Below the pieces are notes generated by a model. It was given only the letters and a program-made list of their open reading frames with translations. It was not told the DNA's origin and searched no databases. The position numbers and the translations under genes were made by a program. A stretch of DNA of 64,000 bases from Morinoia aosen (lineage: Eukaryota > Arthropoda > Malacostraca > Amphipoda > Talitridae), in assembly GCA_030386875.1 (NCBI GenBank), contig CM059566.1, positions 39,344,068-39,408,067 on the forward strand, written 5' to 3'. This document shows positions 11,614-23,918 of this stretch, piece by piece; within the stretch, counting starts at the first letter, position 1; every line of letters starts with the position of its first letter.

Positions 11614-11834
11614 CGCATTGACTGCAATACGACCCACCGGTGGGTCGTGCTTGAGTTTTTTTGCTGCGAAACGACCCATCGATGGGTCGTTCGAAAAAGT
11701 TTAAACAATCTTTTAAAATTAATGTGATTCAATGGACCCAGTTAATGTTTGCTATTTATAAAATTTCTAACCCCTTTTGAATTCAAAAATGAGTTGAATC
11801 CTGAACTTCAGTTTCACCCACCGTAGTGAGTGTG
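11614..11834. mobile_element. 221-bp TTAA MITE, family C (diverged member)
   Basis: TTAA lies at 11610-11613 and 11835-11838. The enclosed element is exactly 221 bp, the same length as the copies at 47057 and 59858. The left end CGCATTGACTGC resembles their CACTTTGACTGC; the right end (inverted CACACTCACTAC) is more diverged. CCACCGGTGG near the left end is also shared. It is a probable piggyBac-type non-autonomous element. Confidence 0.6.
11629..11690. repeat. Two perfect 20-bp palindromes
   Basis: ACGACCCACCGGTGGGTCGT (11629-11648) and a second palindrome (11671-11690) that differs only at the two central-flanking positions (CATCGATG in place of CACCGGTG). They are 42 bp apart and lie just inside the MITE end, where a transposase-binding site would be expected. 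Confidence 0.85.
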
Positions 11835-12051
11835 TTAACGTTCCATATTTATTTCAGGTACCACGATTGTTCGGGACGCACACTGGGCGAGTAAACGGCT
11901 CAATGTTCAGGGAAATGTGAACGATAAAAAACACACAAATAAACTGCACTCAATACGAGTACCTATGCGATACGAATAAATTTCGTACATCTCCATTAAT
12001 AAATTCGCAATATTTTGATACCATGAAAGAGAAAAACATTTCCAAGTAAGG

Positions 12052-12428
12052 GCAGCAGATTAGATTAGATTATAAGTTAGTTTAAGCCTCCCTAACCGCT
12101 ACAAAAATAGAGCGTATCGAAGAGAGGAAGGAGGAAGGCACCATTTAGTATGGAGATAAGAAAATGAGGAATCTATGCTGAAGGGGCATAGGAACAGTAA
12201 GATGAGAAAGAAGTTCATGAAATAACATAAAAGTTTAAGGAGAAAGTGAGAGGTGCTGAAAAACAGGACAGCAGTGAACCGAAAAAAGGTGGTCCTTAAC
12301 ATAACAAAAAAACTTTTATTTCAACAAAAAGAAGGCCTACCTAACTCTCAGCTCGGGCCCTCACATTTTTCCCCTTGGAGCGCTAATTCCCATAGATGCA
12401 ATAGTTGTATCCCCCTGAGGGGTGTAAG
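12052..12428 (-). mobile_element. SINE-like retroposon, full-length copy
   Basis: One of the longest family members. On the plus strand it runs from GATTAGATTATAAG-TTAGTTTAAGCC through GGAGGAAGGCACCATTTAG and CAGGACAGCAGTGAACCG to CCCCCTGAGGGG. The true orientation is minus, with the 3' end at the low-coordinate side. I saw no tRNA-type B box, so its origin is open. Confidence 0.75.
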
Positions 12429-13354
12429 GGCAGCAGTACTCTCCGATCGTATACAAGCATTTTGTTATTTCTGTTAGGAGTTTCCACTGTTATAAATCAC
12501 ACGCAATGCACATTACACGATTTGAGGTACACAGATAACACAAATGATAAAATATTTGAGCTTTGGTAGAGGCTAAAATCTATCTTTTGCAAATGAGACC
12601 GTGCAATCGTGATAGCCATTTGTTGAAGAGGAAAACAAGCTTTTGAAAATTCACTGGCGACACTGAAGTTAGCTAACTTTACAAAAACGTTATCAAATGA
12701 GGACATTATAACTGAGAGCTAAAAAGACATTTCTAAGTTACCGACTATGATAACATGCATACCGACGATGAGTTTGAACATGCAAGACGATGATATAATA
12801 TTTTAACATGACGTACGACGATATGACATTTTAACACGTAATACGGCGATGTAATATTTCAACATGTACTACGACGATGCAACATTTAAACATGCAGTAC
12901 AGTGACACAATATTTCAGCATATGCAATGTACACCATATAAAAAGCGAAGACCAGTAAGTGAACGTCAGGACGTTAGATTACAGGCCCATTTTCAGCAAG
13001 GAATCGTCAAATCAGGAGAAATGAAATCAGTAAGCCTTAGCTCTGAAAATCGAATGTATTGTCAGATCTTGAGCCCACTGTTGGTAGGCGTTAGCTTGCA
13101 ATAGCGAGCGATCGTACGGAGATTACGCGCGGCGTTTCAAAAGGATGTAATTTAGATACCCACACAGCACGGTAAACTTGATAACAGAAGGTAAGCAATG
13201 TTCAAACCGTACAATAAAAACAACTGGTAGCTTGGGGATACGAAGTCTCCAACATGATTAGTGTTGTTCCGTATATTTATTATTGCATTTTACCCATGAA
13301 CATGCTTCAAAAGACGATAAAAAATGCATCAAATTACCAACAGTTATGACGCGC
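12429..13354. other. Unassigned DNA
   Basis: A degenerate short repeat of ACGACGATRTAACATTTTAACATG type is visible at about 12780-12930. There is no gene. Confidence 0.4.
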
Positions 13355-13560
13355 AGATTAGATAAGTTGGAGTACGTCTTCTTAACCAAACAAAGGTGTT
13401 CCCAAGAGTATGGTACCATTTAGTATGAAATCAAAAGAATGAGGAATCCATTCATAAGATGTCATCACACCCTGCAAATAGAAACAGTAAGATTGGAAGA
13501 AAATAATGAAGCAAGATAAAGTAGAGGGAGAAAGTCATAGACGCTAAAAAGTAGGAATGA
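13355..13560 (-). mobile_element. SINE-like copy, diverged and partial
   Basis: It retains ACCATTTAGTATG, GAATGAGGAATCCATTC, GAAACAGTAAGATTGG and AGATAAAGTAGAGGGAGAAAG. The high-coordinate third of the family is missing. Confidence 0.55.
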
Positions 13561-13624
13561 TTCGTGATTAGAGTAGGAATGAATATCACGTGAATTTTTA
13601 GGAAATAGGAACGTGTGTCATGTG

Positions 13625-13763
13625 ATTTGCCGTTTATTATACACTTTTGACGGGCCATGTGCATTCGGTCTCATCAACTATCGGGAGAGGGATTTTTTTT
13701 TATTTCTTACGGCCTTTCTTTCATTTCGCCTTCTTTCTCTTCCAAATAAAGGAGGTGGACTAG
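13625..13763 (+). mobile_element. Helitron-type 3' fragment
   Basis: It shares TTTTGACGGGCCATGT, TTATTTCTTACGGCCTTTC and GGTGGACTAG with the complete element at 17368-17580, and ends in CTAG followed by T, the Helitron 3' rule. The 5' half is missing. Confidence 0.6.
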
Positions 13764-14099
13764 TTAGGTGTAAATTTGCAACTCTGCTCTGAAGCACGGT
13801 GCTGTTCAACCCTACAAGTTTAGACCTGTACGTGGACAATCGAATCACACCAATTTAACGCCGTACTGTGTAGTTGAAAAAAGAAGCACTTTAGGAGCAA
13901 TCCGTACGCAGTGTGAGAAATAAAGAAGAAATTTAAATGTTATGTAACTGACATCAAAATGTAAACCACTTTCAGGCTTCCCAGTAAGATTGACAAAAAG
14001 AACCAAGACTCACTTAAAACACATCAAATACACATGAGGACAAACATGTACCCGTTTCAATACTTTTCCTAAAACAGATTTTTGCTCCCGATCTAAACT

Positions 14100-14235
14100 G
14101 TTAAGGTGATATTATACTTTCCACTCTTCTTAGAAACGATAGATTTGAGAACTGCAATCGGTTTTTCAATTCTGCTACTTACAACCTAACCAACCGTAGC
14201 AACCGTGCAGACGTAGTCAACGCGTAACACAACAG
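14100..14235. mobile_element. Fragment of TTAA MITE family B
   Basis: ATTCTGCTACTTACAACCTAACC is shared with the complete element at 61431-61696, and the sequence ends with a degenerate inverted end (GTCAACGCGTAAC). It is eroded. Confidence 0.45.
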
Positions 14236-16214
14236 AGCCTACTTGATTTTCTTCTATTATAACCTTGATGCCTTGGGAGTCAGAAACCTAAAAAAAAAGT
14301 TTTATCTGACAATGGTTATTCGCTACTTTTATTAAATTTTCAGGTCAAGGAATTTGTTGGCTAAATATTCAACAATATCCGCACAACAATTCCTCATGAC
14401 AATTTACTTTACATTTCCCTTCCTTCTTCGGCACGCAGTTCGTACCTAAAAAAATAAATATCCAAGAACTTTAATATTTCCTTGCACGTGCGCCTTGTGA
14501 ACAATTTCATGATGAAATACTTTTATAACCTTTAAAAAAAAAATATCCCGTCAAGTTGCGAACCTCAGTCGTTCATAAATTTATTCGTGCAAAGTGAGTA
14601 TCGAAGTATGTCGGTTGCACCGGCCGTACTCTGAAACACAGCATCATACACCATACGAGAAATAAACAAGAGAATGATTTCCCGATTTTTGGGGAGGGGG
14701 TCGAGCATTACTGGCATACGCATTTTAGAATCGTATATTGAGTTCTTCTCTTCTTCCCCGTGCATCACCACAACCTATACACTTGTCAATTCATTTACTG
14801 TATATATATTTGGCAAAGCATGTTTCACATTGCTTTTCAGCTAATGGTGGATTTATTTCAAAAGGTCATATAAATGTTTGGGATTATACTCTTAATTTTA
14901 ATTCTTGCCTGAAGATTGAATTAATTGAACAACCCAGAACCAATTACATTACTATGAGTTCTCTAACATAGTATCCCTTGCATTCTAACATTTTCTACCA
15001 AGAGATACACGTTTTCTGTAAGTGCAGAGTGATTTTCGATGGAAAACTCAAACATACTTGACTAGTTTGATGCTCGTGCTGAAGTTTACTTCAACTTGAA
15101 ATTTGGGTAATATCTTCACAAAACATCCTTTGTTTTATACGATAGTATTATAAAAAAATTATTTCCAATAGTAAGAACTAACGGAAGAAATTTAGCTTTT
15201 TGATTAATGTAATAAACCAAACGAACAAGTAAATTTAGAATGTCCTATACATTTTTCATAAATTACTCCCTACACTATATTTAAACTTGAACAGATCATC
15301 TCAACAGACGAAAGGCAGCATAAGAAGCAGGTAGCTTGCTTCAAGTCAAGGTTCAAGAGCATCTTGCCTCCAGATAAGGGTAGTACTATAGCGAGAGGTC
15401 TACCGCCATATATTGCCTACCCAGGTGCACTTGGAGATGTACAAATTTAGTGTTTATTGCTAAATCGAATGTATGAAAATAAGTAATATCCATTAGTAGT
15501 ATTAGTAATATCCATGTTGTAACCTCATGCTGTAGTACTAGCTAGAGGTAGATCTCATGCTAGAGTGTGGTGGACCTCATGCTATAGCAGCACCCAGATA
15601 AGTCCCAATACAAATTTATAGCCAACATTCAAAAAGTAGTCTAACACCATCTATATCCTTAGCCTCCAGTTATGCATGAACCCGCATGCAAAGAAAACAT
15701 CAAATTTCACACATGACCAATGAACATAATAGTGTACATGGATTGAAACCAGAAAAACAAACATGAAACAAACCTGAATTAAATTTAACTGAGCAACTAT
15801 TTTCAAGGGATAAGGGCTCTGCATATTTTAAGAGATGGTCATACCTAGCATATGTAGAAAGGTTACGATATGTTGAAGTTAGAGAATTGGAAGGATATAA
15901 ATATAAAGTTTGAATTTATCAGAATTTAGTACCTATTCACAAGCACCACCTGGAAAAAAATTTTTTAATACTAAGGAAACAAAGTAAATTGCCTGCTTTA
16001 TGACTTCAACAAGTATTTACTCTTTGGTCACCAATGTAAGAAATCAATGTTATTAAAATTTGGGCCAAAATGCTAACAAAATTTATCCCTTAAAACAGAT
16101 CCCACATTTGAGAAATTAATCAGAAAACTACTGGCTCAATGTTTTGTTTCAAATACGCTCCACTACAGCACATGCTTTCTTCTCTCCTATGTGACATAAG
16201 ATGTGCCCACTGCT
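14236..16214. other. Unassigned AT-rich DNA
   Basis: No convincing exon. Short partial repeats (CCTCATGCTRTAG, TAGTAATATCC) occur at about 15490-15590. Nothing else was recognised. Confidence 0.4.
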
Positions 16215-16560
16215 TATTATGTTAGTTCAGAACTCCCTAGCCATAACAGAAGCAAACTAAAGAGAAAGGATCTTTCAATATGGATCAGAAAATGGGGCAT
16301 CTATACTAAAGTTGTGTTTCCACACAGTATGTCTAGCACATAGAAACAGCAGGGTAAGACAGAAAAGGAAGAAAAGACAAAGAAGAAAGGGCAAAGAGGC
16401 CATAAAAACTAAAACTAGCCTAATAAGCACAGAAGAAAGAAGTCCTAAAGGCCTATCTATAGCTGAGACAACCTAACAATACTTCTCCCTAGGAGTCGCA
16501 GTGCCCATAGCATAAGACACAAACCTGACAAACCTAAAATCACAGCCACCTATGCTATGC
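16215..16560 (-). mobile_element. SINE-like copy, diverged
   Basis: It can be aligned by eye from TTAGTTCAGAACTCCCTAG to CCATAGCATAAGAC. Its variant GGCCTATCTATAGCTGAG-ACAACCTAAC is shared with the fragment at 51665, which suggests a subfamily. Confidence 0.55.
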
Positions 16561-17367
16561 CTCCTGATGGAAATGATTTTGGATAAACAAGATACTTCCT
16601 TTATAACCATAAGTGCAAATTTGCTCTACAAAAATTGGATCTTCCAAAAATTCTAAAATACATTAGAAGTTCTCATTCAGAATTCATATATTGATGTCCA
16701 TCCATATATTGACATCCTAAGAGATTGCCAGGGAAGGCTCAAAAGATAATAGTAAAAAGATCCGCCTTATGAACAATTTTCTCATTCCGAAACCAACAAA
16801 AAATTTTTTTAGATTAGCCACATTCAACACATGTCTCAATGAATTGAGCAAATTAGTTACTCAGGTAATACTTCTAGAAGAAATAGATAAAAATAGCATT
16901 TGTAGCCATGGCTCAAGGATCCTCATAAATAATATCTAAGGAATCTTTGTTAGGTATATGTATTCTTTTGTTATGTATTCAGAGCAAAAATATTCTTGTA
17001 AATTTTTCTTCAACATTGATATCAGTTCTAGGCTTAACATTGTAACTCTTCATTACAAGACTGCCTTTAATACTCAATTAGACGATCTTGCTTAACAAGA
17101 TAATGATTCCAAAATTTGAAAATCAAAAGTAACATTCTTTCATTGAAATTTGATCTAAAAATACTGATGCATCCATACAGATTGCCAAATTATGAATTAA
17201 ACAGAAAATCAGATTTCCACCAAGATTTAAGAGAATCTTACAACCTAAATCACTTTTTTCCCCAAAGGATCAAAAGCTTTGAAACTATATGCAAATATAT
17301 GTTTTTGAACATAAAGAGATGTTTACTTGGTAAACTTTCTCCATTTCCATTGAAGAACAAGAAAAAA

Positions 17368-17580
17368 TCTATAATATAATAAGAGCCGCGTCCGTCTGTC
17401 CGAAGCCAGCCTGCAGTGTGTGATGGGCGTATCTGTGATACAAGCTCCAGCCCTATATATTTTGACGGGCCGTGTTCACGCGGCCTTATCAACTCTCGAG
17501 CAATTGTATTTTTTTAATTTCTTACGGCCTTTCTCTCATTTTGCCCTTGTTTTTATTTCGAATAAAGGGGGGTGGACTAG
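17368..17580 (+). mobile_element. Non-autonomous Helitron, complete (213 bp)
   Basis: It starts TCTATAATATAATAAGAGCC directly after A and ends GGACTAG directly before T: a 5' TC start, a 3' CTAG end and insertion between A and T with no target duplication, which are the Helitron rules. Just before the end is a small hairpin, TTTATT-TCG-AATAAA. An inverted relative lies at 60135-60360 and a 3' fragment at 13625-13763. It encodes no Rep/helicase. Confidence 0.75.
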
Positions 17581-17814
17581 TTATACATAATGGAAAAATG
17601 CCAGAATATTTCCAACTGAACTTTCTCTTCCAATTCTGAACTTATATAAACCAATTTGACCACTGGATTCAAAATCATATAATCTATGACAAATATCAAA
17701 ATAACTCAAAAATTTGAACTGAAATTCTTTGAAAATTTTCACTTTGATGATAAATATTTTTCTACAAATTGGTACATTTTCCTCAGTTTAAATAAAAATA
17801 TACAATAAAAGAAT

Positions 17815-18140
17815 AAATTAGATGATAGTTAAAGTTTCCCTAACCACAACGAAGGTGTTCCTAAGAGAGGAAGGCACCATTTAGTAAGAACTTCTTAAGG
17901 AAAGGCAGAATCTATGTACAAGGTCAAGGTGTATAGAAATAGTAAGTTGAGAAAGAACTTCATAAAAGAAAATAAAAGTTGAAGACTTTAGCAGGTGATT
18001 GAACACAAGGCACAAAAAAAGATGGCTCATAACAGAACAAAAAACCTATTTGAACAAGAGGTAGCCTTTAGCTTGAGACCTCACATATTCACCAATGGAA
18101 GTGCTAATTTCTTCTGATACGAATACTTATATTCCCCTGT
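17815..18140 (-). mobile_element. SINE-like copy
   Basis: It has GGAAGGCACCATTTAG, AAAGTTGAAGACTTTAGCAGG and the CTCACATATTC-ACC block. It is moderately diverged from the copies at 12052 and 42678. Confidence 0.6.
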
Positions 18141-18584
18141 AAGGAACATATGATATGAAAAATTGAGTCAAGAAAGACAATGTTCTGAAAGAAAATTTCA
18201 TCACAAGCTAAATAACATCTACTTCATCATCTTATATTCAAAAATAGGAAAGAAATAGCATCTTAAAAAGAGGGAAAATGAGGTTTACACCCAAACAATA
18301 AAAAGAATTTTATCTAAAGAGATTGAATGAAACATGCAAAGTAGCATTGCTTCGTTGCAGTGGTGGGAGGATAAATTGTGACTTTGCATTGTCTTGAGAT
18401 TTTTTGGTTTCTGGAGGATATTTTACATTTTGCAAACATCTCAGCAAATTAGAACTAATAACTGTTTTATGAACTATAATCTTAAGTTCTACATATTTAC
18501 ATAAGTAATGAGAGGTTTGATCAATTGATTTATTCTTCAATTCCTGATTCTACACCTCCAAAAATCCTTTGGGGTGCCTATTCT

Positions 18585-18700
18585 TGCTCCAAAAGTAAAG
18601 CCAACCTCACCTTCACCAAAAGACCTCACATCTTCCTCATGAGATCCTGATTCTCATAGATACTATAGAAGTATCACATTCTATAAGTAGAACAAGTTTT
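18585..18700 (-). mobile_element. SINE-like fragment
   Basis: ACCTCACCTTCACC, AGACCTCACATCTTCC and CTCATAGATACTATAG match the high-coordinate third of the family. The rest is missing. Confidence 0.45.
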
Positions 18701-19499
18701 ACCTTTCCATGGTAGGTATACTTGATTATTGAAGGCAAAAAATGTATATGTAAGCTAAGCTTATATATATATGGCATGCACAATAGCTAAACTATTGTAA
18801 GTGGCCTTTGATGTTTGATCTAAATAGATTTTTAGTTGCTCTGTAGTATCCAGATATGTATCTATAATAAGAAGCATTGGTTATTTTAAACTACAAATAC
18901 ATTGTAATTTATATAATTTTATTTTTTAAAGTGTATATATATAAATAAAGAAAGGACTACTTAACTGTATTTATAAAAAGTATATATAAATCATATACTG
19001 TAGGATTAACTACTAACTTTCCCATGGAACTTGTACATTTCAGCAAACTAAGCAAAGACTAACAATGAAATTACCTCGGCACCAAGCCAGATAGGAAGTG
19101 AGAACCAGACCTATATGATCCAATGAGACAAGGTTAGTAGTAAGATTAATTTTTGGAAAATAGAGTTGCCATAATGGATAGTATCTACAACAATGCCCAT
19201 GAAATTTATAAAATTTGTCAATATTAGGGAAGAAAGGATGTTGAATTACCCAAAGTTAAAGCTGAATGAGTATTAACAATGATGATCAACAAACCCATAT
19301 ATGTAGATTATAAGAGCTTCATCAGCATACCGGACCAACATGTGACCTGTTAGGTTGGGTATTTTTGAGTGCTAATAATCTCACCAAGAAATTGGTAGAT
19401 TCTTTTTGAGGTATATGTCGAGGACTTCACACTAATCGATTTGCGGTCATGCATGTCTAACATGACCTAACCCAACCTCAACCAACTTACATTAATGTA
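18701..19499. other. Unassigned AT-rich DNA
   Basis: No gene or element end recognised. Runs of TATATA occur at about 18760-18960. Confidence 0.4.
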
Positions 19500-19640
19500 A
19501 CTAACCTAACCTAGCCTAACCCAAACCAACCTAGCCTAACCCAAACCAACCTAGCCTAACCCAAACCAACCTAGCCTAACCCAAACCAACCAAAACTAAC
19601 CCAACCCAACCTAAACCAACCCAACCTAAATCAACCCAAC
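19500..19640. repeat. CCTAACC-rich tandem repeat, ~20-bp unit
   Basis: About four units of CCTAGCCTAACCCAAACCAA followed by degenerate CCAACCCAACCTAAA. It resembles the insect telomere motif CCTAA but is interrupted and 20 bp in period, so I read it as an interstitial minisatellite. Confidence 0.7.
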
Positions 19641-19724
19641 AACAAACTTCTATATGAGTTGTCAAACAGAAAAAACTAATTCTTGCCATTACGAACAACG
19701 AAAGTGCTATGAAAGAGGAAAATT

Positions 19725-22200
19725 AACCTATCGCTATACCTCATTAAATATTCATCTGCGATGGAAAGTAAATAGAAGAAAAGTGGTTGATTTTGATGTC
19801 ATTACCATTGTACAAGCATCAAAAATTTGAAAATTCATTAGTGTAAAGTCCTCAACAAGTACCCTTTTTGAGATGATGAAAAAAAAACTTATGAATAAAA
19901 AGACATCACTTTCACAATGCTGCATCAACTATGCATTTCATCAATTAATGAAGTCCCACCTTGTGCAAGGGTTAATGAGGTTAACAGTGATTTTTCAACA
20001 TTTTTTCAAGTGTTTTAGAAAGTTTACCATAAATTAAAAAAATTAGATAATAGAAGATCACATTTAATTCTAATATTACATTATTTGCCATAATTACCAC
20101 CACTATGCTTACACAAAACACATTTAAATCCATGGGATAAGCATCAATCTTAACTACTAATGTAGTAGTTAAGACAATGGGTCCAGTGTAGTATAACTCG
20201 ATACACATTTTGGTCAATATCGGGTTTAATGCGCTCCCGGAAATTAAAAATTCCGTTCCAAAGAATCACTAAAGGAACACATTTAATAACGTTTCACATG
20301 AATGCCATTCTGCTCACTGATGCATTATTTTCGAGTTATTTAACTTAGAAATTTTCGTCTTCCAAAGCAGTTTCAGTCAGTTGCGCCCTGAGCTGGAGCT
20401 GTTAGAGTACGTTTGGGTACTTTGTAATTTATTATTTGCCGACCCCGTGGAGCCTGAACCTACTTCTAGGATGTTTTAGTTAATATCACAGTATAGGTTC
20501 TCACCCAAAAATATTAGCAAAACTTGAATAGTGTATACTTAAATCTACGGTATTTACTCCTACGGTTTTGCTAATGTTCTACGGTTGTCGCCATATTGAA
20601 GCTGATGTCAAGTGCATAGCTATTTAAGTCTTCACTATTCCAGTCCCGCCAATATTTTTGGGTGATAACCTTTATTGTGTTATTAATTAAAACATCCTAG
20701 AAGTGGGCTCAGGCTCCGCGAGGTCGGCAAATAATAAATTACGCTAAATATTGCAAAAACAACTTTTTTCCGCTGTGCACACTTGCGGCATTGTTGGAAC
20801 ACCCTCTCCTTTAGCGCGGGAAAGCCATTTCATAAGTGCCACTCCTATAATTTCAAAGTTGAATAACTCAAAAGTAACACATCAGCGAGCAGAATGACAT
20901 TCTTGTAAATGGAAAAATCTTTCATATTATGAAAAATTCTGGTAAATGTGTAGTGTTTGGTAATAATCGATTTCCTAGTTTTCAAGGCATTAACATAGTT
21001 AATTAGGTTAAAATAGACAAGTTTTCTTCCAAGCACTTTCCATCGCAAATGAGTATTTAATGAGTTATAGCGGTAAATTACTGACCGCAACTCTAGTGTT
21101 TGAAGCGGCAAGTAATTCAAGCAGCACATCGGATGGCATCACTGCAATGCCGTCTCTCTTCCAGCCCGATCGTCATCAAAGACGAAACCAAACCTACCGC
21201 TATACCTTGTTAAATACTCATTTGACTAAATAAGTGTATAGAAGAAAAGTTATATATTTTGATGTCTTTACCACGATTCAAGCAACCAAAATTCAAAAAT
21301 CTATGAGTAGCTGTTTATTCGAGCGCATTCGTTATCAAAAACGAAACTAAACCTACCGCTATAACTGATAAAATACTCATTTGCGACGGAAAGTGCATAG
21401 AAGAAAACTTGTTTATATTAACCTACGTAACTATGTAAATGCCTCAAAAATTTAAAAATTGATTATTAACAAACGCTACACATTAACCAAAATTTTCGAC
21501 AAACCACATCCATAATACAGCAAGAAAGACAGGTATAAGTTAGAACAAGAATAAAATAAATTCTTTCTCACATGTTTGTGAAACATTTGAATTATCAGCA
21601 ATATAAAGCATGAATTGAATTTCCCTCACTTCTTCATTGAGAACAACTTCCTCAATTCTTTCATACCATGCAATATAACTAGAGGCAAGGTGCCAAATTT
21701 CATCCTATGTAATTACTGAAAGCAGAAAAAGAAAAGTCTCAACAAAATAATTACAAATTTATCTATTTTAATTAGAGTTGAAAAGTCGGTAAATGTTTAG
21801 GAAAGGATCCTAATCGCGCATCGGATGGCAACACTACAATGGACTCTCCCTTCCAACACGCTCGATCTTTCCCGCCATCTACGACAAAAATGAACATACC
21901 GCTATAATTCGTTATATTTTGGTGATAATTTCTTTTGTGTTATTAATTAAAACATCCTAGAAGTGGGTTCAGGCTCCGCAGGGCCGACAAGTACTAAATT
22001 ACAGAGTACCCAGAGTCCCAAACATACTCTACCCAAATTAAACCATAGCCATAACTCATTAAATACTCATTTCAGAGAGAAAGTGCATAGACGAAAAATT
22101 TTTTATTTACATCTAATTAACTGTGTTTAGGCACTGAAAAGTGGAAAATCAATTCTGGTCCTCTCCTAAACATTTACCGTAAAGTCGAACAGCTCTATTA
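19725..22200. repeat. Cluster of ~120-bp repeat units, one inverted
   Basis: A unit reading TACCGCTATAACTCATTAAA, then TACTCATTTGCGATGGAAAG and TAGAAGAAAA occurs in plus orientation near 19731, 21198, 21347 and 22035, and in minus orientation at about 20945-21088. The 20945 and 21347 units pair as arms of an inverted repeat. A second block (AAAACATCCTAGAAGTGGG, then CAGGCTCCGC) occurs at 20440 (inverted), 20690 and 21945. These look like nested, partly eroded foldback elements. None codes for protein. Confidence 0.6.
20212..20935. mobile_element. GGTCAA-type foldback, eroded copy
   Basis: The left end GGTCAATATCGGGTTTAATG continues with AATCACTAAAGGAAC and GAATGCCATTCTGC, as in the family. 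The right arm (GCAGAATGACATTC at about 20890) is present, but the terminal GACC end is lost or mutated. Its interior holds another inverted pair at about 20405-20500 and 20660-20745. Confidence 0.55.
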
Positions 22201-22370
22201 TTTTAAGACAAGGTTTGCATATTTATCTAATAATGAAGAGTCAAATTTTACTTTAATGTTGTCAACGATTTTCATAATTTCGTTGCTATTGATAGGTAAT
22301 ATAGTCGTTTTTAAGACGTTTTACACGAATGACAATGTGCTCGCAAATGCTTAGTTTTCGAGTTATTTAA

Positions 22371-23551
22371 GAACACCGTCTGGGCAGGAGAAAAGTCCGT
22401 TATTTATGGATGGATTTCTCTGAAATTTTCACAGTAGGTGTGAAATGATGCAAAGATCATTTGTTATTTTGACAAAATTTTTGTATCTGCACTGGATTTT
22501 TTTTCAAAAAATATGATAAAATAGGGTTTTTTAAAATTTATCTTCTTCTACAAATTTGAAGTTACAGAACCAGAACTTCGTTTTTAGATTGTTTATATGT
22601 CTATATAACCATAAGGGCTAGCAAATTTTGATAACTTTTTTTGAGGATTTTGAGAATATTTTTTTTTTTAAATGTGACCTTTTTTCATTTTTTTTCATGT
22701 TGTGTAATTATCAAAATAATAGATTTATCTAAAAATGTATCCCCTTATGGATACACCTTGCTAAGCCCTATCAAATGGTATATAAACTATTCTTGTAGCT
22801 CTAAAATTGTGGAAGAAGATACATTTGAGAAACCAATTATCAAGTTTCCAGAAAAATGTTTTTTTTTCACAAAAAAAATGTTTTTCTTTTTATCTTTTGA
22901 ACTACTGGATTTTCTACAATGAACTCTTAAGTGTTTGTAGCTCTTTTCAAGCCCCTTTCGATTGATATCATTTACATTGCTGTAGCTCTGTAATTCTGGG
23001 AAAAAATATACAACATAAGATAATACATGTTGTTCTTCAAAATAACCACTTTTCTATTTTTTCATTTTTTTTTACCAAATAATGTTTATTTTCAAGTCAA
23101 CTCCTCTGTTTTGTAGCTCTTTTCAAGCCCTTTGGATTGGTGTGCTTGCCATAGCTGTAGCTATGATACTGCAGCTGTCATCAAGCTATGAATGAAAGCT
23201 GCGGTATCATAGATACGACAGAACAGCTAAATTCTGAAATTGTCAAAATCTTATAAAAAACATTTATTCAGCGTTAGAATGTTTCGTTTGAATAATGAAA
23301 GCTCTTCGAGTAGCTCATGAACAAACTCTATTGCCATTGCCGCAGAGAAACATGCTCAATTGACCCCCAATAATGAGGGGAGGAGTGGTCAAGGTCACGC
23401 CACCCCCATCGCTTTCCCCCCCTCTGGTGGGCGCACTATTCGGAGTAGACGTAAATGGAAAGTACCAATGGAAGCACAAGAAAATCCTCTATAAGATGCA
23501 CATTAAAACAGAACATCAACACTTATCCCGGTTTCTACCCAGACAGTGTCC
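22371..23551. mobile_element. 1181-bp TTAA element inserted in the foldback arm
   Basis: TTAA flanks it at 22367-22370 and 23552-23555. The ends are inverted: GAACACCGTCTGGGCAG and, from the right, GGACACTGTCTGGGTAG (3 differences in 17). Removing it restores the arm sequence seen in the copy at 6762 (GTTATTTAAGTTTGAAG), which proves the boundaries. The interior is AT-rich with no ORF over 93 codons. TTAA duplication occurs in the piggyBac and Kolobok superfamilies; these ends do not decide between them. Confidence 0.75.
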
Positions 23552-23918
23552 TTAAGTTTGAAGTTATACAAGCGGCGCTCCTGAATGGCTTTTTTTGCGC
23601 AAAAGCAGTCATTGTTTTTTGCAATGGAAACGGAAGCTATTCCCCTATTACAAACGTAAAGAGGTTGGGTTGTGAGGGGTTGCCACAGTTCTTTTCGTGA
23701 AAATTATTAAGGTTTCTAGTGACGTCCGTTTACATCGACTCCAAGATGGCTGCCGCCATCTTGGGTACCGGGTGGCGCCATGGCGGCAGCCACCTTGTAG
23801 TTGATGTTAACGGATGTCACTAGAAACCTTTATTTATAATTTCGGTCAACGTGAAGTTTAATGCAACCACGGAAAATAAGAATTCCGATCTTAGGAATCA
23901 CTAAAGGAACCCATTTAA

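Noticed and set aside
11419..11679. Minus-strand ORF of 86 codons with many charged residues
   Set aside because: It runs into the palindromes of the 221-bp MITE and shows no domain; I could not support it as coding.
19500..19640. Telomere-like CCTAA repeat as a chromosome end
   Set aside because: The period is 20 bp, it is interrupted, and it is surrounded on both sides by ordinary repeats; at most an interstitial array.
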